Positions 1 through 13,060 of a DNA stretch of 64,000 nt are shown piece after piece. The notes below the pieces were generated by a model. The model was given only the letters and a program-made list of their open reading frames with translations. It ran no database searches and was not told the origin of the DNA. The stretch spans positions 8,990,001 through 9,054,000 of the forward strand of contig OX344753.2 of NCBI GenBank assembly GCA_947034885.2. The letters run 5' to 3'. The position numbers were made by a program, and so were the translations under genes. Position 1 is the first letter of the stretch. Every line of letters begins with the position of its first letter. The DNA comes from Thuidium tamariscinum (Eukaryota; Streptophyta; Bryopsida; Hypnales; Thuidiaceae).

Positions 1-135
1 CTCCCTATTCTATTTTTATACTAGTTTCTAGCTACTTCCTATATTAGTCCTCTAACTAAATTCTATGGTTCCTTTTTACTAGTTCTATACTAATCTCTAG
101 ACTAATTCTATACTAATTCTATACTAATCCTATAT
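1..135. repeat. Degenerate CTAATTCTATA low-complexity repeat
   Basis: Repeated variants of TAGTTCTATACTAATC and TTCTATACTAATT run through this segment. It continues off the left edge, so its full extent is unknown. Confidence 0.6.
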
Positions 136-3100
136 TAGTTCCAAGAAAAAGTGTTCAAGGTTGGACCCCAGCTCCAACCTAGCAGACCCTGATACTCGTG
201 GCCTCCGATACCCTCTAGGGATTCACAATCTCTTGGGATTTCGCGGTCCCTCATAGGACTAGTTTAACCTCGTGAACAAAGAAGAGGGTAAAGAGGGTTT
301 CTACCTAATTACCAAAGCTAAACATCATAAGGGAGTCAAAGCTTTTTTGTCCCTCATGGGACTAGTTTAACCCTGTAAACAAAAGAAGAAAGAGAAGAGA
401 GTGGATACAATTTGCAATATACTTTCGAAGTCATCTCACTAGTCACCCCTCGGTTCCTCCCAAGTCTCTTCCACAACATCCTTCACTTGTTTCATAATAC
501 AAAAGGTGGCCTACCATCAATTAGTATAAGTTCCAATCAAACTTGGGGGGGTCTCAAGTCCCCAAGTGCAAACTACAAGTACCAAGAGTGCAACAACCCC
601 CCAAAACTATCAAAGGCTCTTTTGGCATAACAAGCCAAAGGAAATCTGGCATAACCCGAGCCCAATAGTACTCCTTCTTTAAATGGTGAGGAGTAAAAGA
701 GAGAGAGAATGAGAGGAGAATGCCGCCCCTTTTATACTCAAAAGAGAGCAACACTCACCCCTTAATCTACTAAGAAAAACTAGATAAGGGAATTTAGGCG
801 GTCCGTATATGTTTACCAATCCCAAATCTAACTATCCACTTAAGATCTACGTAATTTGAATTGAGAATTCAAATCCTCACCTAAACCTTACAAGAACTTG
901 CAAATCTACCTAATTTTACCTTCCCAAAATCTACAAGTTTTTACATGGGAATGGTTCCCATGTGTTCCCACCTACTTTTAGTTTCAATTTTGAAATTACT
1001 TACACCAAGCACTTGGAGCCACCTTTACTAACTTTTTGAGGTGGTACTTGCTTCCACATGTGCCCGTAGTTCCCCACGCGGTCCCTACACGTTCTCCACA
1101 GCCATTGGGGCCCAAATCCTCCAAATTAGCATTGGGGGCCTTAAACCCCATTTTCTCCTCCATGTGTTGTCCCCAAAAGGCTAACTTTTAGAGTTTAGCT
1201 CCCACTAGCAAACGGATTGTGCCATTGGATCAGTGAGGCCATAATTAGCATGAGGGAAATCCTCCACCCTTCAATCTATGTCCTAAATCTTAATGAAACC
1301 TAGTGTAAGCTAAGGTCAAAGTTGGGATAAATTTCCAACTTTTGGAGTTTGACTTTTTTGGACCCCAATCCTTCACTAAGCTCTTAAATAGATAGAGGGG
1401 GGTAGGAATAGGCCTAAAGTAAGCCTCAATACGATATTGTATGCCCCTGATATGCTGGTCAACTTTCAATACCGCCATTTAAATTGTCATTTGTTGAGGG
1501 ATGTCGCCGATTCGGGATCTTTCACCTATCAATTGGTCTTGAAACTTGGGGAAGCGCTCCGTTAGTGTGAAAACGCCTTGCCGGATTTTTAGTGGGATTT
1601 TACCGCACTTTGGGATATTCTTTTGAATTCCCACCCAAAGACTGTTGTAGTTGACCGCCTGGGAAAATATCCAAACTATCTTGGAAAATTCTCAAACTTT
1701 GGATGGGACCACCTATAGGATCCCCCACATGGATGCAAACTTGCATTCTCACTGCGTTCTCCTGGAATTAGGAAAATGCCCGGTACTTGCAATTCAAGGT
1801 TAGTATTTTGCCCGTATTCTCTTCAATACTATGGGGAGTGGGGGATCCTTCCTAGATTCCCCCATGAGGACTTCCTAACCTAGCTAAGGCCTTTTTAGGC
1901 TTCTTACCCTAAACCTACACATCACTATCAATTTAACGTCTATTTGACCAAGACAAGATCTTTTTTCGATACAAACTATCCTAAACCCCTTCTAATGACC
2001 AAATGGCATATTAGGATATGTAATGCCAATACCAGTTTAATACTCTTTTGTGGGTTTTACGGGCCTAACTACGCCTTGGATTGTATAGGAATCTAAAAAA
2101 AGAACCCGTGAGTCCTCGATGACAAATCGGGGGCTCACAATTGGATATTGGATTTTTGAAGACACAAAATTGGGTGAACCATTGGTGTTTTTTTTTCATT
2201 CTCTTTGATATAAAGTGTCATTGTAGGGCATGGCCTTCTTCTATGCATCATTGAATGATTTCTAGTCTTCTTATGGAGCACATGCTTAGAGTGGCCAACC
2301 TTGCATTGAACATGCAGCATGTCAATGCTATGGCATGTACAACATCTACACCCTAAATCCTAAGATCTATTCTATTTCATTGTCTAACATTTTGTAAAAT
2401 TTTTGAAATGCCTAAGAGATTTAATATAATAAATTTGTCACTACATGCTTCTTGTAACTCCTAAACATATGAAGTTGAATAATATCATGTATTCAAAAGC
2501 TATATGATAATATCAGTAGAAATTATTGAAAATAATGATTTCATATTTATAGAAAATACAATAAATCATATAAGAATATCTAAGGAAAAAATAAGTTATC
2601 TTGTAGAAAAGGAGAAACCATCATGAATTTATGAATTGATGGTGTTCTAACTAATCAATAGAAGTCATATCCTAAAATCCAATGACATCATCATTTGCAG
2701 TGCATAAATATTCTATTTTTCTAATAATTTGGTCTCGAATTTAGTAAATTCTTATTGAGAGTAATTAAAACCTTAGGCATCTTGAATAATTGTCTAATAT
2801 ATATTATTTATGTTTGGATCATATATCATCTTTTTTGAAGCCACACCTATTAACAACATGGTACATGGCAACATTCTAAAGAGTATTAATAACGAGATTA
2901 ATAACTTGTGCCAAAGTACTTGGTTTGTTGAAAAAGTGTCTTGAAGTTTCACTAGTAGCTACAAAATGACTTAGATGCTATCAATCTAACAAAGTAAAAA
3001 AACAAAAAAGCCTTATAAAGTATCAACTTGCAAGCTAGTCTTGCAAGATATATGGGTCATAACCTTGAATTGAAATTGAATCGTGAATTGAACGCTACAA

Positions 3101-3211
3101 AGAGCAAGTCATTAGCCAAGAACAACACAAGCTTGAATACAAGTACCAAATATCACATCAATTGTTTTCAACAAGTCACAATGGGAGACTTCATTGGTCA
3201 TATCAGCTTCT
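1..3211. other. Gene-free, repeat-rich intergenic region
   Basis: I see no convincing coding sequence here; open frames are short and lack recognisable domains. The first 135 bases are a degenerate low-complexity run built from variants of CTAATTCTATACTAAT. A phrase of about 40 bases beginning GTCCCTCATRGGACTAGTTT occurs twice, near 248 and 350. The 800-2100 stretch is richer in C than its surroundings and could be the remnant of a non-coding retroelement, but no LTR pair or protein domain is visible to prove it. Confidence 0.5.
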
Positions 3212-3214
3212 AAA
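3212..3214. repeat. Left 3-bp target site duplication (AAA) of CACTA element
   Basis: AAA immediately precedes the CACTA terminus and is repeated after the TAGTG terminus at 8746-8748. A 3-bp duplication is the hallmark of the CACTA (En/Spm) superfamily. AAA is a weak identifier in AT-rich DNA, but its position at both exact ends is supportive. Confidence 0.7.
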
Positions 3215-3242
3215 CACTAAAAAAAAACAGTGTTTTCCTTGT
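3215..3242 (+). repeat. Left TIR of the CACTA element
   Basis: The first 28 bases match the inverted right end at 8718-8745 at 23 of 28 positions, including the invariant CACTA. Confidence 0.85.
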
Positions 3243-6200
3243 ATGTTGTGTTTGATGTCCAACTATGTCAATGTAGACGTCTAAGTAGATCGTGTCAAAA
3301 TGAACATAAACAAGACATCCCAAAAAACACCTTGACATCAACATGTCAAGGGCGAGACATCCCAAAAAACATCAGTCAAGGAGGTTCTTAGAGAGTGCCA
3401 TGTAGCTGGAAATTTAGCGCCACATAGGCGTGGGCAGCCAACTAGGATTTTTTTTCATCCATCCAGTTTTTGTTGATGTCACATCTGCCACGTCAACTCA
3501 TTTGCGGGTCAAAATGGGGTGACGTGGTATGTTCAAATGGTGACATGGTAGATTTTTAAAAGCACATTTATTGTCTTCTGAGCTTTTGAGGGGTGTTTTC
3601 TATGATGTCTACAAAGACGTCTTTATGTCTCAAAAGACATCATTAGAGACATCTATGTGTTTCATATGCTGTTTATCTTTGTGCATGTGGTATAGTCAAG
3701 GACACAAATATATTGACATGTAATGTCCTGTGAGACTTCAACATTGTAGTAACAGATATGGTATTTAAGATATACACATTTATGGAGACATCAACATGGA
3801 CATTGAAATATCTTGCAATGTCAACTTTGATGGCATCATGAACGTCTATTAAAATGTTTAATACAAATCAAACAAACAAAATAATGTCACATTGGACATT
3901 TGTGTGATTAAATGCACAATTTAGCATGACACTAATATATCTAGTCACACATGTTCTACATAATGCACATGTATGTCATAATGTCTACTACAGCATATGT
4001 ACCAATACAAATATAATGTCCAACACAACATGCCATACACAATATACTATATATAATGTACCATACACCATACAAAATATACCATACATTGTACACCATA
4101 TAAATACATCATATATAATATGCGATACATTGTAATTCATATATATTGTATACCATATATGGTAACTATGTTGCATGGCTTGAAAAAACACTTATTATAT
4201 GAATATTTTGACATGAGAAGGCAAGATATTTATACTAATGGAGCGCTAGGAGGAAAGACAAACTATATGAGATTTGCCTAGTGTAGTAGGTTGTGGACCT
4301 TGTCTATTTGGACATCTCAAATGATGTCTCAATTGAAATTGCAGAAAATATCTTCATGTCTTAATTGATGTTTCAATTGACATCTCAATTGACACCTTAA
4401 AAACAATTTTAAGAGCCTCACATGGCAGCAAAGTGTGTTGACGTGGCACACTACAGGGTGCAAAACATATAAGATAACATCTTGCATTACCCATTACATG
4501 TTAGAACTTCTAGTGAATGTAATGAAAGCTTGGGGGAAGCACTCTCCGTTTTTTTAACTATAGCGTGCAAGGTGGTTTTAATTAACTTCTCTTAAAGTTA
4601 GACAATTTTAAAAAGTAAACTAGCACCACTAAAATGGAATATTTCAAATTATTTATAATGAAGGGTAGGTGATAATAGATAGCCTTATCTATTTTTTTTC
4701 TAAAATAGGATTTGCAAAAGGTCCTCCAAAATTTGAAGCTTTATGAACTATAATAAATTTGGATTTAAGAAACTAAGGGGCTAGATTCTATGAGTTGGGT
4801 TGGATTTCCTAAGTTATAGAGAGAAGTTAGGCTATCAATTTTATTGATAGTCGATGACAAGTGACAAGTAATCTACTCATTGGAAAAAAATTCTTCTTCC
4901 AAGTGAAATGGTATTGATGTGGGTAAGTTTCAATTTTGATGCAAATACTTAACAATATAGTACTAATGCAATACTGAACCAATATAGAAGAAGACAAGCA
5001 TAAATAAAATATTATAGCTACTACAAAATGAATATTGCCAAGTGGCCTAGTAAACAATACTGCAACTTGGATAATGAAAATTATATGTTTAAGTATTGCA
5101 AAATATCTTTAATTTGATATTGAAAGTATGATTTTTATGAATAGTTGCAGTAATGCACATTTGTAAAATAATTGTATAGAAGCAATGAATTTTTGATACT
5201 AAAACATACAAATTTTTTAAAAATATTGTCAAACAATTATACAATTGTAATACCACAAGTGTAAAATTGTTTAATTTAAGAAATTTTCATTATTATATTG
5301 CAATTGTCTACATTTTAGATTAAAAAAATTTGAAATGATTTCTTTTGTTGGTTCAAAGTCATTGTAGATGACACTCATTTGACTTCATCTTCATGCACTT
5401 TAGGATTTTTAATGGTTAGGATTTAGGATTTTGGTCAATTGTGTTGTACAATGACTTCTTATTTTGTTTGTTTTTGTGAATGTTTGTGTAATTTCTATGA
5501 CAAGGGCTCAAAAAACTACATAGTTTGTGTGAAATTGTGAATTTGACATTCTACTTTGTACATGTATAAACAATTTTTAAATATAAATTCTCTTTTGATC
5601 CTATAAGAATTGGTAAGAAATATGCAATCTTTCTTTAGTTATAATGAACATAGGGTACAAAAAATTGGTACAAATTTTTTTTTAATGAATGATAGGCAAT
5701 TGTAATTAGATTAATTTATAAATTTAGATAAAGATAGCTATATATAAGTTCACAAAATGTCTTGGGGAGATCACCCTTAGTTTTTTAAAAAGCTACATGA
5801 GTTAAAAGATAGAGTTCATTAAATTCAAAGAAAAAAAATTTTATATAATATGTAAGACTACTATAAGGTTTATGAAATGCTTTGCACTCTATTATATATA
5901 AATTAGGCTATGAAAAACATCATGTAATAGTAATTCTTATTAATAAATTAGCCTTAACAAATAAAAATTGTACAAATTTTTCATTGTATAATGAGTATAG
6001 ACTATAGATGTGGATAGATAATTTCATATAGATGACAAAATTGAATACAATCAAGCTTAAGGATTCTACGATGAAGGGGTGGTTCGTTATTATTTTGCCA
6101 TGGTACCAATTGTGTGCATAATTAAAAATTAAGTATAAATGTAAGACATTGATCATAATTAAATGATGAAAATTGCCTCATTCAACATGAATAGGGAGTT

Positions 6201-6694
6201 TACCTTAGTTGATTTAACAAATTAAAAATTGTACAATATGAAAACAAAATATATGGTTTACTTAACTTAAATCTTTGAAGTCATATATATTATGCACAAT
6301 CATATTGAATAGAATGTTTATAGGATAGTTTCAATGGAGATTCTGGAAGTATTTAGTATTAAACTTCTTCTTATTCTTTGAAGTTTAATAGATGTTTTAG
6401 AAGAAGAAAAGTCCAAATATCTAATTTTAGATGCATTGTTCAATTTTTTTAATTTCAATAATATAAAAAATTTATTGAACAAGTAAGGCAATGTCTAGAA
6501 AAACATTTAGTCCATTTGACCTTGTAAATTGGAAGATTACAATGTTTGAGGTGAGTATTTTCTTTGATTCCTACCAAACAAGGGCAATGAGTTTCAAGCC
6601 TTTTTAGATTAAAATTTTGTGACTATTCATGAGTATATGATGTTAGGTTCATTCATGAAAAATTTCAAAAGTAAATATAGAATTCAATGACACT

Positions 6695-6897
6695 AATATG
6701 TGAGCATAGAAGTGTGCAATGAGCCTTGAGCCTAAGTATAATACACTTATTGAAAGTATTTGTAACATAAATGCCTATAATATAGGTGTTTAGAATATAG
6801 ATACACTATAATTATTGAAGTGTCTATAATATAGACACCTATACTATAGGTAAATAGAATTCTAAGCTCATAGGCTCACACTTTCTATGCTCACATA
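6695..6897. mobile_element. Small MITE with ATGTGAGCATAG termini, copy 1 (nested in CACTA element)
   Basis: The ends are inverted: ATGTGAGCATAGAAGTGTG on the left and CACACTTTCTATGCTCACAT on the right. The AT-rich middle contains several TATAATATAGACACC-like stretches. A second copy lies at about 50442-50658. Its position inside the CACTA element means it inserted later or was carried with it. Confidence 0.7.
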
Positions 6898-8717
6898 CTA
6901 GCAACCATGATATGGAATTTAACTTATTTTAAATCAACCTATCATGAAAAGAGGTTAAATGCATTGGCAATACACTAGTCATTATTTGATGTTTTCTTGT
7001 GTAACGAAGAACTTTTTCATTTGAAATTCAAATTTAATAAAATTTGAAAAAACATTTGAAATATGTAAGAAAATTTGAAAAAACTTTAACATCATAGGTT
7101 GTAGAATAATAGAACTTGAAGTTAGAAGAAAATATATTTTTTTGAAGTTACCCCAATATAGTTAACAAAGTTTGACTTCTCATAGAATTTCAATTGAAAA
7201 CTAATTTCTTTTTAGACATTTGAATGCCATATTTTATTTTTTGTATATTTTTCAAATTTCAAAAGTCAATGAGTGTTTTTGCAAAAGATGTGCCAAAGAT
7301 ATCCAAATTGCCCAACCTATTGAAAAAAATTTAGGGGAGGATAACTTTGATTTGGATCCCTAGTTGGAAAAAATATATATTTTCACTTAAAGACATACAT
7401 ATTCACATCTTATGTCAAAATTTTATGAACATCCAATCAAATTCACTTCATAGGAACCTACCTAAATTTTCAATTGTTTGTTTAATGAACAATTGACCTT
7501 TAAAAGTTGAAAACTACCACTTTGTCAATGGCACTTAAATTAAATTGATTGTCGTTGATTTTATGGTATAAATCTTATACATATATGTAGTAGAAGGAAA
7601 AAAAATTGTAAAAAAAAGGTGGAGGTAGGAAAATATTCAGTACTTAAATTTTAAATGTAATATAGCCCTATTTTAAGACCTACAAGAATGAATTTATAGA
7701 AACTATAGGGTATTGGAAATATGCCCTTTGTAGCTTTTCATGTAAAAATACAGTCATCTTAAATACAAGAATTAAGGTAAATAGCCCCACATAAAATACC
7801 TTCTTAATTCAAGTGTATATCTTAAATTACAAGGAGTGATCTCCCTTTGCAAAATGTATAGGTTTATATAGCTCCCTTGTTAGAAGGACTTGAATGCATG
7901 TGATGTTTAAATATACCATGGAGTGCACCCTCTCAAAAATGAAAGACACATTGAATAGCATAAGGTAGGAGTTCACATTTACATGACATTGAACACTTTT
8001 TTACTCTTGAAGATGTCTTTTACAATGTCAAAAGGTTCCTATAAACGTCACTTGACCTATCCTATTGTATCCAAAATGTCTACATTCACATAGTGAAATC
8101 AACAACTATGTCTCTAATGATGTTATGTTCTCTCTAACAATGTCTTCAAGAACTTCCAAATGTCTTTTCAGACATCTATTGTAATGTCACAAAGTCTCTT
8201 AAGACATCATAAAATAAATATTGAATAAGTACAATTGCTGAACCCATGTGCCAAAAAAGCATACCATGTCAGCATTATCCTTTGCCACATTAGCATATTC
8301 CTTGCCACGTCAGCAAATTTTGATGTCATGTGCCACGTCACCTACCACGTCACCTCTTTTTTTTCCACAACTTGCCCATTTGTTGCCCATCTCCTTTTTT
8401 TTTTACCTCAGGGACAGCTTTTATTCAAAATTATAGTAATTTTTATAAAATTATCTATATTAAAAATGAGTCAACAAAGCTAACGTGGCAATTCATGTTA
8501 TTCTAGACACCCATTTCAACATTAAGATGTCTTTAGCAATGTCAAAGAAATTTTGGACATCAATGGTAGTACCATCTTGTTTTATTGTAATTCTCCACCT
8601 TCATGTCTAACATCCACAAATTTCCACTCTTGACATTCAAGTGCACTCTGTAACATGTAGACATCTATATGGACACCTATATGTTTAGTCATAGACATGT
8701 ATATGTCTTTGCCAGGC

Positions 8718-8745
8718 ACAAAAAAAACACGGTTTGTTTCTAGTG
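8718..8745 (-). repeat. Right TIR of the CACTA element
   Basis: Reverse complement begins CACTAGAAACAAACCGTG, aligned without gaps to the left TIR. The three bases that follow (8746-8748) are AAA, duplicating 3212-3214. Confidence 0.85.
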
Positions 8746-8748
8746 AAA

Positions 8749-9108
8749 CTAACTTTCCACATCATGAACTTTTGTAAGTGCTTTAGAATATCAATTAGCT
8801 AATTTCCATGCTTTTTTCCTAGAAAAATATTGTCATAAAACCTTCATCAATATCAAAAAATATTAAATCCAAAAAAGGTGAACAAAACATTGAATGCAAA
8901 TTGAAACTTATTGGAAAGCTCTCTATAGGGAGGGATTCATGGGCTTCGTTCTATGGCATTTGGACAAATAGTGTGAAAGTTATGGATTTCTAAGTTATTT
9001 TTTTGAATTAATTTATCTTTTACTTTGAAAACACGGGATTCCACTATCTTTTTCTTTGAGTTGATGGCATAGGACTACTTTAGTAGAAAGTGAAAATATA
9101 AGTCTTCT
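8749..9108. other. AT-rich spacer, nothing recognisable
   Basis: This is the sequence between the CACTA element and the next MITE-like element. It has no frame of note, and I see no RNA gene or repeat boundary in it. Confidence 0.5.
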
Positions 9109-10054
9109 TTAACCCCTAAAGGTTTTTGACTCTGTTTTCACCAAAAATGCTCCAAAATTGCCATTCCTAATACATGTGCAATTTTTTTTTAAAACACATT
9201 TTTGACTCATGTAACCATAGGATCTTGTATTAAAGTGGTTTGTAAATATGTGGAAAAAATTTCAGAAATTTCCACAGTGTAGATTGCAAGATATAAGCAT
9301 TTGAATTGACAAAAATTGTTTTTTTATCCTTGCAAAAATCCGGGCAGTTGCACTTCACAAGGTCACATTTGTGTGAAAAAATTTTCAAAATGGTAGTTAC
9401 TCTTTGAATTCATACTTCAATGCAAGTTGGCTACATTTTCAAAAAATTTCAAACCATTTGGAATTGTACAACATAATGAACATATAGGAAAAAATAACTA
9501 AGTAGAAAGAAGTAAAAAATGAGCCAAAATACTAAATTGTGAACATTTTATTCATGGAATTGAAAATTTTCAATCCCAATGGTTAAATTTTGTAATAAAA
9601 AATTTACATCTTCTATTTTTATTTTTTTCCAAAAATATGAAAAATTGAATTAAATGAAGAATTTCAAACTTTTTTTGTATTGTAGAGATTCTGTAACTGG
9701 CCGCAAACTACCCCAAACTCAAAATCTTCATAACTTTTGACTCATTGATCGGAATGGATTGATTCAAAGCTTCCTATGTTTGTATAAACCTAAAGAATCA
9801 ATTTGAATTTTCACTTTTAAAAATAAAGTTTTTTCAGCTGCCCGGGCTGCCCGCCGAGTAAAGAAAACAACATATCCTGCCATAACTTTTTAACCGTGAA
9901 GTCAAAAGTTATGGAAATTGTTGGGCCTTAAAGCTACTCCTTGGGCACACATTGTGTCAAAATTTCAAAGAAAAAAAATAAAAACTCCATCCGTAGTGAG
10001 TTGCCCAAAAAATTAATAATCTCAAAAAACGTTGTTCAAGGCTTTAGGGGTTAA
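9109..10054 (+). mobile_element. TTAA-flanked MITE-like element, full-length copy A (946 bp)
   Basis: The ends are TTAACCCCTAAAGG and GGCTTTAGGGGTTAA, an inverted pair. The same family is seen in opposite orientation at 50986-51937, sharing the internal phrase with CATAACTTTTAACC, TTGGGCCTTAAAGCTACTC and the CAGCTGCCCGGGCTGCC block. It encodes no protein. TTAA at both ends may be the target duplication (piggyBac-like) or part of the TIR, because it is palindromic. Confidence 0.78.
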
Positions 10055-10299
10055 TATAAGATGATGATTGATTGCTATAAATTCATTATTTTATTATTGT
10101 CATTGTTATTATATTCAATATCTACATTGTTGTTATTAATTTATTAGTTTATTCTTATTGTTGTTGTCATTAATATTATTCAAAGTCTAGGATTGTTGTT
10201 AGTTTGTGTTGCACCTTTTGGAAATTTGGTTGTTGTTCTTTTACCTATGTTGCAAGCGTGGTTGCAAGGGTTTGTTACCATGGCACAAACAAAGTTTGT
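10055..10299. other. AT-rich spacer
   Basis: The sequence is a run of TTATTATTGTTGTT-type low complexity leading into the helicase pseudogene. I recognise nothing else in it. Confidence 0.4.
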
Positions 10300-10890
10300 A
10301 GCCATGAAGGCAATTAGTGAGGTATATAAAAAATCTGAAGAAGAAACTAAAATTCATTTTATCTAGGCCATCATGTTTTCTAGGAATAAGATTGATAAAG
10401 ATGCAAATTACAAAAAAGCAAGAATATCGACTATAAAAACTATGCATGAGAAGCTACTAAAGGATTGAGAGTCTTTGCCAATATATGTGTACCAAAAGCA
10501 ACTCTTGGATGCAATCAAAGAACACCAAATCCTTGTGATAGAAGGGGAGACACGGTCTAGAAAAACCACACAAATTCCTCAATATCTTTATGAAGCTGGA
10601 TATAGCAAGCAAGGAAAGATTGATTGCACACAACCTCGAATGCGCTACAACTATAAGTGTCTCTACAAAAGTCCCCAAGAAATGGGAGTCAAACTTGGCC
10701 ATGAGGTTGGATACTCAATACAATTTGAGGACTATACATCAAACACTACAATGTTGAAGTATATGATTGATGGAAGGCTTTTACATGAGTTTTTAAATGA
10801 TAGACATCTTGCTAGCTATAGTGTTATGATAATTGATGAGGCACATGATTGGACATTGTCAACTGATATTTTACTTGGTTTAATTAAGGA
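10300..10890 (+). pseudogene. PRP2/DHX16-type DEAH-box RNA helicase pseudogene, 5' part
   Basis: Translation from 10475 gives a DEAH-box helicase N-terminal RecA domain beginning [14 protein letters not shown]. It has a damaged Walker A (GETRSRKTT instead of GETGSGKTT), then [12 protein letters not shown], a partly eroded TQPRR motif (TQPRMR), [28 protein letters not shown] and the DEAH box ([22 protein letters not shown]). Upstream, an in-frame TGA precedes ESLPIY, so the copy is already broken. The best match is the spliceosomal PRP2 family, which remodels the activated spliceosome before the first splicing step. The reading is uninterrupted by introns, which suggests a processed copy. It stops abruptly at the LIKD codons, where the 23-kb insertion begins; the rest of the protein continues at 33990. 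Confidence 0.9.
10883..10890. repeat. Left 8-bp target site duplication (ATTAAGGA) of the giant element
   Basis: ATTAAGGA lies directly before the CAGGG terminus and matches ATCAAGGA at 33990-33997 at 7 of 8 positions. Both copies encode the same helicase residues (IKD), which shows that the target sequence itself was duplicated. Confidence 0.88.
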
Positions 10891-10905
10891 CAGGGTTGTG
10901 CGGAC
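10891..10905 (+). repeat. Left TIR of the giant element
   Basis: CAGGGTTGTGCGGAC is an exact inverted match to 33975-33989. Identity ends at the sixteenth base, so the TIR is short. Confidence 0.9.
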
Positions 10906-12160
10906 TCTACGAATTTTGTAAAATTACGTCCAAAATCTGGACGTCCGGACGCAGCAGGCGCATCTGACGTTAGATAAAAACGACGGACGGCCTATTTACC
11001 ATGGCGAATGGCAGTTTTATCGATGAACGGGCTGTCAGACGACGAGGAATGCTGGTATGTGAGCAGGGAGCAGCGAGCGGGGAGCAGGGAGCAGGAAAAA
11101 GTGAGCATGGAGCAGGGATTTTAGGAAAAAAGACCTACCTAATCCTATTACCGTGGAAAAGGGTACCTAAAACCGTGTAATTAGTTTGTTCCAAAAATAT
11201 TAAATTTGAATTTTTTTCAATCCAATTCTAATCTAAAGCCATGGAATTTTGGAAGCTTAGATCTATAGCTATATGATATAAGCATTATGATCATGTAATT
11301 TCAAACATTTAAAGTTCTCTACAAGAGCAAAGAATAGAGATAAGAGAACCAAAATGATTTATTAAAGTTTAATTTATGAAATTTAAGAGACCCTATTACC
11401 GTATAATTTTCATAAAAATTTAATTTGTATTAAAACGGGCATGTAAAGCCGTGGATTGTTAAGGAAATTTGGATACCTAATAAAATGATGGTTTCTAGTT
11501 TTAATAAAAATAGAAGGAAATCTATGACCATGGATTTTTGTCATTTAAGACATTAGATTTTTTTGGGGCATTTAGAAGGCTAACATTGTTGAGAGATTAT
11601 CATGCTAGATTTTACTATATTTTTAATTAATTATTAATTTAAAAAAATCAGTTTTTTGTTTCATAACTTTCTGATTTTTTTTTTTTTTTTTTTTTCCTTC
11701 AAAAAATTCAGACTAGCAGTCGCTGGTTCATTGCACAGTGAACAGTTTTAGGGAAGAACCCTGAAATAGTTTCCTACGGAGCAAAAAAACATCTTATACT
11801 TATAATGGAAAGACCAAGTAGCTTAAAGAAATTGAATGAAAAACTATAATACTACAATACCACTCAAAAAAAGACATATATAGTTATGGCATAATATTGC
11901 AACCATTAAAGTTATAAGCAATTGTGAATCATTTAGAAACAAATCTTTTGTTGTTTAAATTCACACAATGAGAAATTGAATACTCACCAAGATAAGAAGA
12001 TACAATAAGTTTAAATATGTGGGTCACTTGGATATAGCATTCAACATTTAGAACACACAATCAAATGCCTGTATAATATATATATGATAAAGCAAATGCC
12101 ATAAAATTGGAGGGCAATTTAGAGTCACAATAGTGAAATACACTGAAAAATGAAAACCAC
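10906..12160. promoter_or_regulatory. Left subterminal region of the giant element
   Basis: Just inside the TIR is a CpG-rich patch (10929-11050) with GGACGTCCGGACG and GACGGACGGCC. It is followed by a GAGCAGGGAGCAGCGAGCGG-type tandem stretch (11058-11120) and then several copies of a short ACCGTGG/TTACCGTGG motif (about 11147, 11166, 11392 and 11451). The same motifs recur inverted near 26437-26545 and 26780-26850 on the right side. This arrangement is what one expects of subterminal transposase-binding sites. A 17-base T run lies near 11680. No coding sequence is seen. Confidence 0.55.
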
Positions 12161-12407
12161 TCAAAGACCACCACTAGAGCTACAGTCACTAGAGGTTGAA
12201 CCTTCAATCTCAAATTCCTCTCTTTGATCTGCCTCTATATCCAAGAACTCTTTTACCTTTGGATCATATCGAAGCTTTTGTCGATTCACTATTGGAGATG
12301 GAGCATCAACATATGCTTGAGCAATCCTCTCTGTATAAACCGGGAGAATGAAATTGAAAGGCGGACTCTGCTCATTTGCATCTTGTACTTGCTCTACTAC
12401 GGTGTCT
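12161..12407 (-). other. Last coding exon of the ParB/methyltransferase-like gene
   Basis: This exon encodes the C-terminal tail after the methyltransferase fold (PPFNFILPVYTERIAQAY, then a Ser-rich end SSDCSSSGGL and a TGA stop). The acceptor is ...TTGCAG and the phase fits the preceding exon at 12504-12702. I do not recognise a domain in the tail. Confidence 0.75.
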
Positions 12408-12503
12408 CTGCAAGACAAGAAAAAAAGGTTAGTAAAATACAATGTAATTCAAATATTCTTATAAAATGAAAAATGGTGACTTAACAAATGAATCACAACT
12501 TAC

Positions 12504-13060
12504 GCACAAGAGATGAATCGATTCTTCTTTGGCTTCTTTGTAGGTGGCTGATCAAGCGGTGGGGTAGTGGCTCTATCCTTGGTTGTAGAAATAGAGGCTG
12601 CAACAGGGGCAAATGGGGCAATCATAGCCTTGAAAATGAGAGGATCATCTTCTAATGCTAAGATGTGCCGTCCAGTCTCCAAACAAGCCTTGATGGATGA
12701 ACCTGTTGGAAAACAAAAAATATATGAATAAATTATGAAAAATCAGCTCCAAAGAATGATGAATAGAACTTAAAATTGTAGAAGAAAAAAAATACCTGTT
12801 GCAGCTTTGCAATCAAGGACAATATCTCCAGGCTTGCAAAATTGTAGGATGAGATCTCGCATAAAGGGTAAGTTCTTCTCACGTGGACCTCTCCATGGAA
12901 TTTTCTCATTCATAGAAAGGCTTTCAATATCCGTAAGATTGAAGAGAGCATCATTTTTCTCTAAAGGCTCACCATCATAAGAAGAATCACGGTTTTCTTG
13001 GAATGAAAACCGTGAAGGAATCTCCCGCCGAATAAACAATTGAATCCAAAATCGAACAGA
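12504..13060 (-). other. Exons carrying methyltransferase motifs X and I (SAM-binding)
   Basis: The two exons 12796-13060 and 12504-12702 join at a glycine codon inside the SAM-binding loop. The combined sequence reads GDIVLDCKAATGSSIKACL, then ETGRHILALEDDPLIFKAM. In active N4/N6 methylases the consensus is GDxVLDPFxGSGTT...A...GRxxxGxExD. Here PF becomes CK and GSGTT becomes ATGSS, so the fold is recognisable but SAM binding is doubtful. Motif I lying after motif IV is the beta-class permuted order. Confidence 0.75.

Larger units (their letters stand above)
3215..8745. mobile_element. Non-autonomous CACTA (En/Spm) DNA transposon, 5.5 kb
   Basis: The element starts with CACTAAAAAAAAACAGTG and ends with CGGTTTGTTTCTAGTG. 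The first 28 bases match the reverse complement of the last 28 at 23 positions, and AAA flanks both ends. Both subterminal kilobases (about 3240-4400 and 7980-8710) are packed with GACATC/GATGTC hexamers and with CCACGTCA/TGACGTGG motifs in opposite orientation, as expected of CACTA subterminal transposase-binding arrays. No transposase domain or frame over 100 codons is present inside, so this is a deletion derivative or a MITE-like giant that would need an autonomous partner. The interior is very AT-rich and includes a nested small MITE at about 6695-6897 and a degenerate ATACCATACA array at 3980-4160. Confidence 0.88.

Noticed and set aside
1-2400. LTR retrotransposon
   Set aside because: No LTR pair, primer-binding site or gag/pol domain was visible. 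Composition alone is not enough.
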